Below are positions 48,969-60,500 of a stretch of DNA of 64,000 bases, one piece after another. A program made the position numbers and the translations under genes. A model generated the notes under the pieces. That model made no database searches. It was given only the letters and a program-made list of their open reading frames with translations, and was not told where the DNA came from. Source of the stretch: Margaritispora aquatica (lineage: Eukaryota; Ascomycota; Leotiomycetes; Helotiales; Discinellaceae); assembly GCA_007644065.1 (NCBI GenBank), contig VJWN01000025.1, positions 319,927 to 383,926 on the forward strand, given 5' to 3'. The first letter of the stretch is position 1; each line of letters starts with the position of its first letter.

Positions 48969-49723
48969 CAGCAACTACATGGACATAGACCTGCACCAGA
49001 AATCATCGATCTCACCTTGGATAGCGATGATGAGGACAACGATGGTGATGGCGACACTCGTGGGCTGAATATCAATGAGAATAATAAGAATAAGGAGATT
49101 GAGCAGAACTCATCACGTTATTTAGGTGGTCCAGACAACACCAGTTCAAGCTCAAACAGAGTTCGAGTTCAAGACACATCCAATGCGACTTTTCAACCTG
49201 GTTCGATCTGGGGGATCCCTACAAATCACTACGGTGACCCAAATCAATCGACAGTGACTGCTACCACTATCACTACCAGTACCAGTACCAGTACCAGTAC
49301 CAGTACCAGCACCAGCACCAGTGCCAATACAAATCACGGTTACGGTCACGGTTACGGTCACGATTATTCCAATCACGTTCATCCTCCCGCTCCAGTCCAA
49401 TTCCAGGTCCAGGTCCATGTCCAGGTCATGAATAATAATTTAATTCCACCTCATCCTTCGATTATTCAACAGAACAATTCATCCCGAGCTCACCATCCAT
49501 CCATCCATCACCCAACACCTTCAGACGTATTTATCGGAATTAATGACCAAGTCAAGAATCAAAGGGACATTGTTCAACCTCTCGATCCAGGGAAAGCAAT
49601 AATTGTGAAAGCCTACGACCCGTCAGTTTAATTTTCTTTTCTTTACCTCCTTCACCTCCTCCCCTACCTCAATTTACTTCAATCACACTCCCTCCTTAGA
49701 TCATCATATCATCATATCATCAT

Positions 49724-49757
<34 letters not shown>

Positions 49758-52220
49758 TTTTCTACTCACTATTCACTTACTATTCATCCCAATATTCATC
49801 CAACAAATTCCCCCTCAAACTCTCATCATAATTGTTCCTTGCAAACGGGCCAACTCCTTTACACCCTTTCCTCCCAGAATTGCAGAGATCTGTAATGTGG
49901 TTAAAACAACGCTAATTTGGGCGCCGAGAGTTTACAGGAACACTATCGCTAGTCACGTGTTGAAAATACTTGGTCAAAATCCGGACCAGCCAGGTGCTTT
50001 GAACCATCATCTGTGGGGTCTCAGGTCGAAATTCCCAGTCGTGGATGATAATTCCGACTTGGACACCCTTCGTTGGGATATCATTCGGCGTGTATCTGGA
50101 GAAACAATGCCACCAGCTCTACCGTCTGAAGATCAAAATCATGGCCCGAATCCACGTGACATACCTGTCCGTCCGCCAACCATGCCCACTCGTGTTGGTA
50201 TTCTGGCTCACCACCATGCACCTGAGAGACCTGAAATAGGTGGCAATCCACCCCAATACAAAACTTCTGTACCACCTCCACCAGCCTACCCACCAGTCTC
50301 AGGGCAATATTACCCAGTTCCACATAATGAAGGAATCTATGGCCAGAGCTCGTATCAACGACAACCGTCCAACTCCTCTCATTTAAGCAGTCACATCGCG
50401 CATGTTCCCAAGCAGCCATACAAAACACCATATGCATCTACCCTACCTCCTATCAACCATCACAATCCAGCACCAAATCAGCCAGCACCAATTCGACCCC
50501 CAGCGTATTCTCCAGCGCAATCCGCTTCGAATGGTGGAGGATTGCCGCGATCAAACCCGTCACTACCGAATCATACTGATGCAAATGTCTCGGTACGGGC
50601 CTCAATTGAAGGGACAAAATCCAACAACCATGCAGCACCTACTCAGCCAAGTGAGGCACTTGGTAGGCCAAATCATAGCACATCTCTTCTTCACCAAAGT
50701 GTGATATCTGGCAGGTTGTATCAGGATGTATCTACTCCTGAACGAAGTAGTTCACCAGCACGCCGCATGAAGCTACCAAAGCCATCTCCATCTGTGACGT
50801 CCGCAGATTCTGGAAAGAAACGTCCATTCAGATTTAACCCCGCACAAAGATTAGTGCTTGATAAAGCTGCCACCCTGAATATGCGTCCTAGTACAGCCGA
50901 GAAATCGAGATTAGCTCAGGAACTGGGTGTTGATTTGAAAAAAATCACAGTGAGTTTTATTCCTTGTTGAAGTGACAGCTCGGCTAATTATCTTTAGCAA
51001 TACTTTCAAAATTGCCAGGCAGGGAATTATGGTTTCGCCAAAAAGTTGAGGGAGGCATTGAATTCCGGCAACAACACCGACGATGATTCTCGCTCTGTTG
51101 TGTCGGTCAGCGATGCTGGGGGTGCGATACCACCTCATAACCAATCACCGCTAAGAATGGATTACTCCTCTAGTCCCGCACCTGCCCCAGCACCGACGCC
51201 TCAACGGGGTCGCCCGCCAGGTTCTAAAAAGAGCAGTGCACTTGCTGTTGTAATAAACAGCGCTAATGGCGCAACGCCGAGCCACACTCCCGCTAAACGT
51301 GGTCGTCCAAGGAATATCGCTTCAAGTATCAGCAACGGTCCTGTTCCTGTGAAGAAGAGAGGTCGACCGTTCGCAACAGCTGAGGCAGCTATCAAAGCAG
51401 CAGAAAAAGCCGCACGTCGGGCAGCTGGCGAACCAGAACCTAGAAAGCGAACTGGTCGTCCGGCTAAGGTCCGTGGTCAACCATATATTGAGGTTCCAGA
51501 GCCTACATTCTACGCCTTCATTTGTGAATGGGCAAATTGTCCAGCTGAGCTACAGAATCTTGAGACCTTGAGAGCACACATCAAAAAGGTACATCGAAAG
51601 CGTAACGAGGGAAATTCGCTGGAGTGTCAATGGAAGGGATGCTATGAGGAAATCAAAATTGAGAAGACTAAAGATGAGAAGGTTGAAGCTCCCAAAAAGG
51701 AAGTTAAGCCAAAAAGTGTCATTAGAGGTCGTGAATTCCAAGACAAGCATGTCTGGGCACAGCATATCGAAGATAAGCATGTCATGCCTATTGCACGGCT
51801 AATGGGTGATGGTCCCCAAGTAACGGATCTATGTAAGTTTGCTTTACGCTTGAGATTCCTTGGCTAATGTATTTCATAGCATTGGAGAAACCACCTGCCA
51901 TACCACACTGGCTTAAAAACCCACTAACAGGTGAAGTCGTCACGCCTTCAGTTGCAAACCAAGCACTAGAAGGCGGACGGCCGAAGAAGAATAATAAGAA
52001 GCGCTTCCAAGCTCAAGGGGAGGGACCGCAGGTTGTGCTCGTGCCAATAGCTGATCCAGACGCGTACATGAAGGTTGCGGCTGAGGATGAGGATAATGAG
52101 CCGACCAGTGAAAGCACCGAGAGTAGCGACAGCGATGAGGATGATGAGACATCTGGAGATGTGATGGATGTCGACGAGCTTGCTTCGAGCCGCGGTCCTA
52201 CGATTGTGAAGATGGACTAG
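48654..52220 (+). CDS. homeodomain-like / AT-hook / C2H2 chromatin protein
   Basis: Four exons, 48,654-49,621, 49,938-50,949, 50,998-51,832 and 51,880-52,220, give 1,051 residues. In order: a polar N terminus with EQ repeats; a SUMO-interaction-like IIDLTLDSDDED (117-128); (ST)n and GYGH repeats; GKAIIVKAYDP joined to NTIASHVLKILGQNP and a NHHLWGLR...DLDTLRWDII block; Pro-rich linkers; a homeodomain-like region (about 608-672, KRPFRFNPAQR...LAQELGV) ending YFQNCQ in place of WFQNRR; four AT-hook-like RGRP/TGRP cores (about 730, 761, 781, 812); C2H2 finger CEWANC...HIKKVH (836-859); a second C2H2 with a long insert (C870, C875 ... QHIEDKH); and an acidic C terminus. It should be a nuclear DNA- or chromatin-binding regulator. 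The first intron (316 nt) could use an acceptor at 49,877, which gives a less family-like join. Confidence 0.78.
48925..48968. repeat. GAGCAG coding repeat (Glu-Gln)
   Basis: Tandem GAGCAG hexamers encode an alternating Glu-Gln run in the N-terminal part of the AT-hook protein. Confidence 0.9.
49274..49322. repeat. AGTACC coding repeat (Ser-Thr)
   Basis: ACCAGT/AGTACC hexamers encode (Ser-Thr)n, then GGTTACGGTCAC repeats encode Gly-Tyr-Gly-His. Both are in frame and hexameric, so length changes would not break the frame. Confidence 0.9.
49698..49754. repeat. ATC microsatellite inside intron 1
   Basis: ATCATCAT(ATC)n units, first as ATCATCAT octamer-like copies and then as pure ATC triplets, lie within the first intron of the AT-hook gene. 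Confidence 0.85.
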
Positions 52221-52903
52221 GAGGTCGGGGCTTTTTGTAAGAATAACAACTGTATATGACTGGAAGTATAGCAGATTGCCTCGTCCTGGGGTCACTCTGA
52301 TGGAGTGGATAGCTCACTCGAGAGGAAGTGGTAAGTCGGCGGGTGCGTGGAGTCCGAGCGACCACGGCATCTTAAAAGCATGACAACGCGTGCTAGCCTG
52401 ACTAGTCTTCAATCATTTGCAACTGTTCAACATGAACGCGCATGGAAAGCGAAATCGAACGAAAGATGAATTGTATTGCCTAATCAAACAAAATGCAGAC
52501 GCTTTTGCTTATTATTTCAAGATCATCTTATTCTACTTTCTCATTTTCGCTTATTTGTATCCAGAATTCTGGCATAGATATCTATGTATTGCATATGTCG
52601 AATGCTTTCTTGTATTACATTTCAGTGTTTGTTCGTTGTTAAACACATGGCGAAGACTACTACTTGGTGTGTCTTGGATCTGCTTGTTACTTTCGATTTT
52701 GGGTAAATATGACTACTTTGATTTCATTATCCAACTGTGTGTTTTTCTGTCTCGGGATCTTTCGGTGCTTTTCGGTGCTGTTATACTACCTTATTTCAGG
52801 AGTTCACAAGGAACATCCAGTTTGAAGTTCTAGATAATTAGAGGAGTAACACAATCCTCACTTCTCACTAGTCACCTAAATCACAATTAAGCAGCAAGTC
52901 ATC
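52221..52903. other. intergenic, AT-rich
   Basis: Holds the 3' region of the AT-hook gene and the promoter of the enoyl reductase. An AT-rich hydrophobic open frame (52,432-52,833) is probably a composition artefact. Confidence 0.45.
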
Positions 52904-54103
52904 ATGGGTGCCATAATCACCTCACCACACACACAAACAGCCATCGTAGGCAACGCCCACGGCGACTTGGAACTCTCACACTCGGCTCCCATCCCACAAG
53001 CCAAAGACGACATCGTCCTTGTCTGCACGGCAGCCATCTCCGTGAACCCCGTCGACGCCAAAATGCGCGGTGCCTACGTGACCCCAGGCGCCATCGCTGG
53101 CTGCGACTTCGCAGGCACCGTGGAAGCCATCGGTACGAGCGCGGAGAGCCAAGCCGCCGCCTCAGAGCGCGACATCAAGGTCGGCGACCGCGTCGCCGCT
53201 GCCATCATGGGCATGAATCCGCTAGAACCCACGCTCGGCGCCTTCGCGCAGCACGTCGGCGTCCGTCTCGACGCTCTGATCAAACTCCCTGATGACTTGA
53301 GCTTCGAGAGCGCTTGTGCACTCGGCACGAGCTTCATGACAGCCGGCCTGGCGCTCTTCGGCCCACACAGTCTCGCGCTGCCCGGGACACCTCTCTCACC
53401 ACTCCCACTCTCACCAGCCCCATCCCCACCCATCCACGTCCTCGTCTACGGCGCCTCAACCGCAACCGGCACCGCCGCAATCCAGCTCCTCCTCCTCGCG
53501 GGCTACACGCCCATCGCAACCTGCTCGCCGCACAACTTCCCCCTCGTAACCTCCTACGGCGTCTCCCCATCCTCCATCCACGACTATCGGCTCCCCACGA
53601 GCGCGGGGCTCGTCCGCGCCGCAGCACACAACCAGCTCCGCTACGCCCTCGACTGCATCTCCAGCGCCGCGAGCATGGGCTTCTGCTACGCGGCCCTGGG
53701 GCGCGCAGGCGGCCGCTACGTCGCGCTCGATCCGTTCCCCGCCGCCGTGGCGCTCACGCGGCAGCGCGCCGTGAAGCCGTCGTGGGTCCTGGGCCCCGTC
53801 ATGCTGGGCCGCGATATCGGGTGGCCCGCCCCGCATGGCAGGAAGGCCGATGGCGAGTTGCATGCCTGGGGCGTGTGGTGGCGCGGCCAGGTCCAGGAGT
53901 TGCTTGCGAGGGGGATGCTGAGGGGACATCCGTTGAGGGTTGAGCGCGGTGGGGGGTTGGGGGGCGTGTTGGAGGGCGTGGCGGCGTTGAGGGCCGGCGA
54001 GGTGTCGGGCGTTAAGTTGGTTTATTTACTTTCCAGGGAGGGGGAGGGGGAGAGGGAGAGGGAGAGGGAGGAGAAGACGGGGGAGAATGGTAAAGTGCTG
54101 TAG
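52904..54103 (+). CDS. trans-acting enoyl reductase (LovC/CcsC type)
   Basis: A single-exon frame of 399 residues, medium-chain dehydrogenase fold. The N-terminal GroES-like part has [28 protein letters not shown] with no zinc-binding cysteine/histidine set, as in trans-ER enzymes. The Rossmann part has [37 protein letters not shown], and the block [29 protein letters not shown] follows the family pattern. Such enzymes dock on a highly reducing PKS or PKS-NRPS and reduce the enoyl intermediate with NADPH. The gene is strikingly GC-rich, ending in a purine-only (GGGAGA)n tract that encodes the [11 protein letters not shown] tail, and contrasts with the AT-richer megasynthase it faces. It is convergent with the PKS-NRPS, 430 bp apart, which supports partnership. 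Confidence 0.9.
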   Translation: MGAIITSPHTQTAIVGNAHGDLELSHSAPIPQAKDDIVLVCTAAISVNPVDAKMRGAYVTPGAIAGCDFAGTVEAIGTSAESQAAASERDIKVGDRVAAAIMGMNPLEPTLGAFAQHVGVRLDALIKLPDDLSFESACALGTSFMTAGLALFGPHSLALPGTPLSPLPLSPAPSPPIHVLVYGASTATGTAAIQLLLLAGYTPIATCSPHNFPLVTSYGVSPSSIHDYRLPTSAGLVRAAAHNQLRYALDCISSAASMGFCYAALGRAGGRYVALDPFPAAVALTRQRAVKPSWVLGPVMLGRDIGWPAPHGRKADGELHAWGVWWRGQVQELLARGMLRGHPLRVERGGGLGGVLEGVAALRAGEVSGVKLVYLLSREGEGEREREREEKTGENGKVL

Positions 54104-54533
54104 CGAGTAGTTAGTCACTTTGTACGCATGTAGATCGTGGGGAAAGCTCTTGCGAAATTCTTGATTCATTGCTCCCGCTTTCGTGAAATTCTGTGTATGA
54201 GTGTGGGGGAAGAAATTCTGTGAATTTGGTGAGTAGAAGAGATGGAGTTCGCAACTAATGTTCATGTAGCAGATATCTGCTTGATAGGTAGGTAGCTTTT
54301 CGAGTGCAGTAAATCGCTTCTCTGAAATTGAATTGAAGAAATCTTGACGGAAAGCTTGAGTTTGCAATATGATGTATTTTTTTTAATTTGAAAAATGGTG
54401 TACTGATCAGCCAGATGAGAGTCCTCCGTACTGAAATTCGAAAGACTAGTCAACAAGAAAGTGTTTTCGGTTTCCTAAGTGCATTGAAATGATTTCTAAA
54501 TCCAGACCTAACTATTCATCCACCCCACACACC
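54104..54533. other. convergent gap between trans-ER and PKS-NRPS
   Basis: Holds the two 3' ends. No gene is seen. A T-rich run near 54,377 may be part of a polyadenylation region. Confidence 0.45.
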
Positions 54534-57500
54534 TCAACGCTTCGTGACCACTTCACCGTCCTGAGACTTCATAACGAGATGATGCGAGCTCATGAAGTAT
54601 CCAAACCCAGCCATCTTAGCCTCTCCAAACCAATGCAACGGGTTCATGGTCGGCAGTGAGCTCAACACGGCATCTTTTTCAATACGGCCAGCGAAATCCT
54701 GAACGGACACTTGAAGGCGGCCCTCGTGCTCGACGATGCGTGCGCCACTGGTTTCTGGACTGGGCGCCAAGATCGATGCCATGATTGCTGTGACTACCTC
54801 TTCGATGGGAATCACATCCAAACTACCTCTAACGGAGGAAAAGTCTGGAGTGCGGCCAAGTTTCTGTGCGATGTCGAGAAGCTCGTTCAGGATTGAGACG
54901 GCTGAGACTGAGACGTTGGATGGTGCTTCGGTAGCTTTAGGCAACGATGGTGTGGCCAGTGGTCGGTGAATGTAGACTTGCAACTCATGGCTAACGGCCA
55001 GCGTACCCAAAAAGGTCTCTGCCGCCCACTTGCTTGCGACGTATCCATCTGTGCCATCGACTGGAGGTGCTGAGCCCAGCCCGTAAGTTTGAACAGCACC
55101 CGAGGAAAGCATGTGGAATGATGCATTGTTAGCGATGCAGAGATGTGCTAGATTTTTGACGGCATCGACATTGACGGCTTTCAAGGCCTCATACCCATCC
55201 CAGAAGGAACGGTTTGCAGCACAATTGAGCACGACGTCGACATTGGCACCAAGAGTGAGGAATTCCTCCGCTGATAGACCCAAGTTTGCTTGAGACAAAT
55301 CGGCGTTGATGAGTTTAACTTTGGGGCTTGAATTTGCAGGTAGTGGGAAGTTGCCATTCTTTCGAACAAGACATCTAATCTCCCGGACTTGGGGGGCATC
55401 GATTAGACGAGATAGGACATGTCTACCAAGATATCCAGTTGCGCCTGCAAGAATGACTGTGAGATCCTCGCATCTCGAATGCGTCCGTGGCTGTCTTTTG
55501 ATCGGAGACTCGATGAACTGTGGAACACATGTCTCCGCTGTCCAATCAATAGAAGTTGACACAGCTGAGAACTTGACGCTTCTTGCCATTCCTCCAAGAG
55601 TGCTCACACTCATCAGATCTATTAATGGCGGGGCAGAGTTCATGGTCTCTTTGATGAGTGATTGTAACTTGACCAGAAGGATTGAATTCCCACCAACATC
55701 GAAAAAGTTCGTGTCCGTTGCAAGCAAATCAACATCATGAGGTATCACCCTGCGCCAGAGCTCGGCAAGTTCCTGCTCTATTCGAGTGGCAGCATTGGTT
55801 TCGCCTATGCTCCTTTCTGGTAATGGGATTGTCTGTATGGCTCGGCGATCGAGTTTTGAATGTGCAGTCAGTGGTAGCTCAGCTAGTGGTATGATGAGCG
55901 ACGGCTGCATGTAAGAAGGGAGTGGAAGCTTTGACTCGAGGAACTTTATGATATCGCGGCGCTTCTCGTGTGGATATTGCGGGGTGAAAACCACATGAGC
56001 AACCAAGAAGCGATCCTCTCCTAGGCCACGAGCTGTGACCACAGCATGCGAGAGCGCTCCATCGGAATGTTTCATCAGAATTGTTTCAATTTCCGTAAGT
56101 TCGATGCGAAATCCTCGCAACTTCACTTGTGTATCACCTTCAATACGGCTTTCCCAATAGACAGCTCCATTCTCTTGAAGGCGACCTCGGTCTCCGGTTC
56201 GATATAACCTGTTGCTGCCTTCAGTTGGACAGAAAGTGTCATTGATGTAATGAGACTTTGTCATTTCTTCCATGCCCAGATACCCGACAGTAACACCTGG
56301 TCCACCAACTACAATTTCTCCTGGCACACCTACTGGAACTGGCTGGAGGTCTTTGTCGACGAAATAGAGCTTGTAGTTGGGTAACACATAACCAGCCATT
56401 GTTTGCTCCTCTGGCTCAGTGTCACGATACTTCAATTCTCCCTTCAGTGCAGCAGTAGTGACTTCGGCAGGACCATAGTTGTTGAAAAGTCTGAGTTGCG
56501 GAAGTGGAAGCATGGCAAATTGTCGAATCAAACTAGAACTCAGATACTCCCCACCTCCAAAAGCGTACTTCCAGGTTTTGCACTTTGCTAGAGTATTGAA
56601 GGCATATTTGAACATCATCTCATACTCGGATGGCGTCCCTGAAGTGTAAGTAATACCTTCATCAACCATCAGCTTACTGATTTCCTGTGGATCTCCTCTC
56701 TTATCAGCCGAAACAATGTATAGACACCCGCCATCCGCAAGAGCAACAAAAGTCTGCTCAATGGAGAAGTCGAAGCTGAAGATGCTTTGCTGCATGACAA
56801 CAGCATTTCCTGCGGGCAAATTACAAAATGTAGAATAGGCTTCACATTCTGCAGCCAGGTTGCTGTGATTCATGATGACACCTTTTGGCTCCCCAGTTGA
56901 GCCGCTAGTGAAGAGCACCACAGCAGGCGAGTTTGCCTCAGCTCGATTAGGCACTTGAGATAGCTCGTTTGAGGTTACAACTTTCGACACATTTAGTTCA
57001 ATTGCGTGACTGGCACCAATGAGCTTCGTCTTCGTTGTGGTGTTGTCGTCGGTGATGATGATCAGTGGCTGTGCTTTTGTGACGATGCTCACGAGTCGAG
57101 GAATGGAATTTCGAAGATCCAATGGTATGTACGTTGCTCCAGTGCGAAAGATGGCGAGCATAGAACAAATCCAATCAGCAGAAGGATCCTGGAAAACTCC
57201 TACTGGCATCTTTGACGTTACTCCAACTGCAATCAGTGCTTCAGCGATAGTGTTTATTCGAGCTCCCATTTCTCCATAAGTTAAGGTATTACCAAGGCCA
57301 TCCTTCAGAGCTGGTTTGTTGGTGTGCATTAAAACCATCTGGTCCACCCTATGAGATACAGTTGTGGGCCATTGCAATGTCAACTCGGGTCCTGAAGACT
57401 AGTTAGTTATAATTTCCCTAACAAGATATTTTTGGCTTACCTCTGCCGATCTCAAAAGCCTTCTTGATATCTTTGGGATCCCAAGCGGGAAGGAGATGAA

Positions 57501-60500
57501 CCGGGAGGTCAACGCCATTTGCGAACGATTCGAGCACATTCACATAGGATCTCATGAACAGATTGGTACTGCTCTCAGAATACAACTTTTGCTGAAAGCG
57601 CAAAGACAAATATGACTCTCCCGTAGGATTATCGGTGATGCCGAGCGTGAGATCGTATCCATTTTTGGCGTTCATCCACTGTTCATCACTCAACTTACAT
57701 CCCCCCCATATCGATCTTTCTTGGAAAATCTGGCGATAATCCACAAAAAGCTGAAAGATAGGGGCATGTGTATCTGAGCGCGGAACTTTCAGCTCATCAA
57801 GTAACACATTCCAAGGCATGAAGGAGTGTTCAAGAGCGATGAAAGCCTTGTCTCGGGTGTCTTTGATGATGTTACTGATCTTGGTGTTCGCCTGGCCCCT
57901 GGTAAAATGCATGGGCAATAGGTTAAGAAAGAATCCGAGACTCCCCATAAACCTTTTTTCGATCCTATTAGCATCTGCAAAACCAAGATAAAACTCTTCA
58001 ATATCAGGGAGTAGACGGAAAACAAGAGCCTGGAGAGCGGCAAGGTAGAGGTGAAACATCGTTGAACGATTCTTTCGTGCGAGCAATTTCAACTTCGAGA
58101 CGAGTTCTGGTTCGAGCCTTGCTTTTGCTTCGAACTGATCAAAACGGTCGAGAAGTGGGCGAGTCTGTGATTTGGCAAACGGAAACAATGGAATGGCGGG
58201 TGGGTCAGCAGAAATAATACCTCGGTAGTAGTCGATTGCATTCTTCATGGCACCTTTTTGGTACTGCTCTTGTTGCCAAAGAGTGAAGGAACGGTACTGT
58301 GACTCTAAGGGCAGGGGAGGTAGTACTCGGCCTGAGTATGCAGCTTCCAAGTCGATGAACAGAACCGTGAAGCTGTATCCATCCCAGGAGATATGGTGCC
58401 CACCAACTAGCAGGAAGTGAACATCTTCACCAACAGAAAGAAGCGAGATTCTAGCTGCTTCCCAGTCATTAAGATCCCAATGGTGATCGTGCATTTTCTG
58501 CAACTCATCCTGCACATTTGCCTCAGAATCTAGACGCTTATGAACTAAGCGCATCGGCGATCTTGGTAATACTCCTTGCGTTGGGATCCGTGTCTCATCG
58601 TCACCAGACCAGAAGAATCGAGTCCGAAGCGCTTCATGACGTTGAGCAAGTGTTTGAACGGCTTTTTCTAGCAAAGAGACCTGCATCTTGCCAGTTAGTT
58701 TGAACATGACAGTCATGTTGAAACTTTTCTTGTTTTCGAGGTAATCGTTCAAAAACCAGAATCGTGATTGACCATACGACATGGCACAGGTTTCTTCTTT
58801 GCCATAGATTGCTTGGATGTCTTCTTCCACTTTACGCTCGTGGTCCAAGCATATCTCAGTGGGCTTTGGGACCGCAATCTCTTCTTTCTCGGTTATCATG
58901 GATGCCTCTAGCGACGTGTCTGATAACGAAAGTTTCTCCCACGGCGAGCCCTCATTCTCAGAGGAGTCATCAGATGAATTGATTTTAACATCAACTGGTG
59001 GGGATTGAGAAGTGGTAACTAGAGCCGTCTCTACCTCATCCATATCTTCGTCCAGTAGATCGAGATCCACCACTGATTTTGGAACTCGTAGCATAGCTTC
59101 GTGAAGGAGATCCATTATTGAACTTCCCCCAAGAATTTTTAGAACGGGCAGGTCAACTTCAAGTTCCTGCAGAAACCACGATCGAACTTCTACAGACATG
59201 AGGGAATCTACGCCCTGTTCGACGAGAGAGACAGTTTCGTTGATTGAGTCGTCTGGAGATATCATCAGAATTCTTTTCAGGCGGGCCACAAAGCAAGCTA
59301 GATGATGTTAGTTAACAATATTTTTCGTACAGATGAATGGAGAAGATTGCATTGATCTTTCTTACATTTGATAATGAGGTTGGCCTGATCTACTGTCCTA
59401 GCTTCTGCTAGCTGAACTCGGACAGGCATAGTTGAGAGCTTCCCAGTGTGATTTTGAGTATCTGGGCGTTCCTTGATGAAATGATTGAACTTGATATCTG
59501 TACGGAATTGAGCCTTGACGTTGGAATCCGCAAAGATTGGTTCAAGTCCTGTTGCGATTTCCGCGTTTTCTTGACACTCTGGACGGCCAACCAGAATCGC
59601 TTCGGCAAACAACTGATGTAGATCCTGTTCCGAGATGTTTCTGTATCCAAGTTTTGCGAAATAATCGCCGGTGAATTCTTCGGAACGCTCAACGTAGCCA
59701 ATACCCATTAAAGAACTAATCGCTATCGATGATCCAGAAACACCTCGCTTCTTACGCTGGGCAGCAAGAGCTGTCATAAACATGTTGGCTGCAATATAGC
59801 TGCTTTGGCCACTGTTACCCACTAGACAAGTCAACGAAGAGAATACGATGAAGAACTCCAATTGATCGTCATGAAAAAGCTCGTCCAACAGCTGAGTGCC
59901 TACTACTTTTGGTTCCATAACCTTGGTGATTGTATCGAATGACAGCTTTTCGAACAAAGAGTCTTGCAAAACCATCGCGCCGTTAGCTACACCGGCAATT
60001 GGAGGCATTGTAGTCGAGATGATCTTGTGGCAGGCGGATAAAGAGTCTCTCTTGGTAATGTCCCTTATTTTTGATTAGCTTGAAGACAATAACAATGTGT
60101 GTTGGCAACTTACAAAGACAGAACACGGATGTTTGCTCCCATTGCGCGCATCGATTCAATGAATTCTGAACACACTTTTGGCCGTCTACTCGCGAGAGCT
60201 ATGTGTCTAGCCCCATGTTCGACCATCCATTGGCAGAGCGATTGTCCAAGGTCTCCAGACAAGCCGACCAAGAAATAGGTCTTATCTGCCCTGAATATCA
60301 CTCCAGAGTCGATAGGTTGAACATTAACGGATACGGATGAGCTGGAGCAGTCGGCGATGACAAGAGGAGATTCGAACATAGAAAAGCTTGGGATGTCCTG
60401 AGTGGAGAGTGGAGCTGCAGTTTCAACGTCAATGGGTGTCTTGCAATTCGCAGCCCATGCCCTATTCAAGGTCTCATTCACTTTGTTGATCGAGGATCCG

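Noticed and set aside
52417..52833. Hydrophobic open frame of 138 codons with possible membrane spans
   Set aside because: AT-rich composition alone produces such Phe/Leu/Tyr-rich frames; no domain or clear promoter is seen, and its first ATG is internal.
53314..53943. Long alternative frames inside the trans-ER gene
   Set aside because: Arg/Pro-rich shadows of a GC-rich coding region; the enoyl reductase frame has clear domain motifs.
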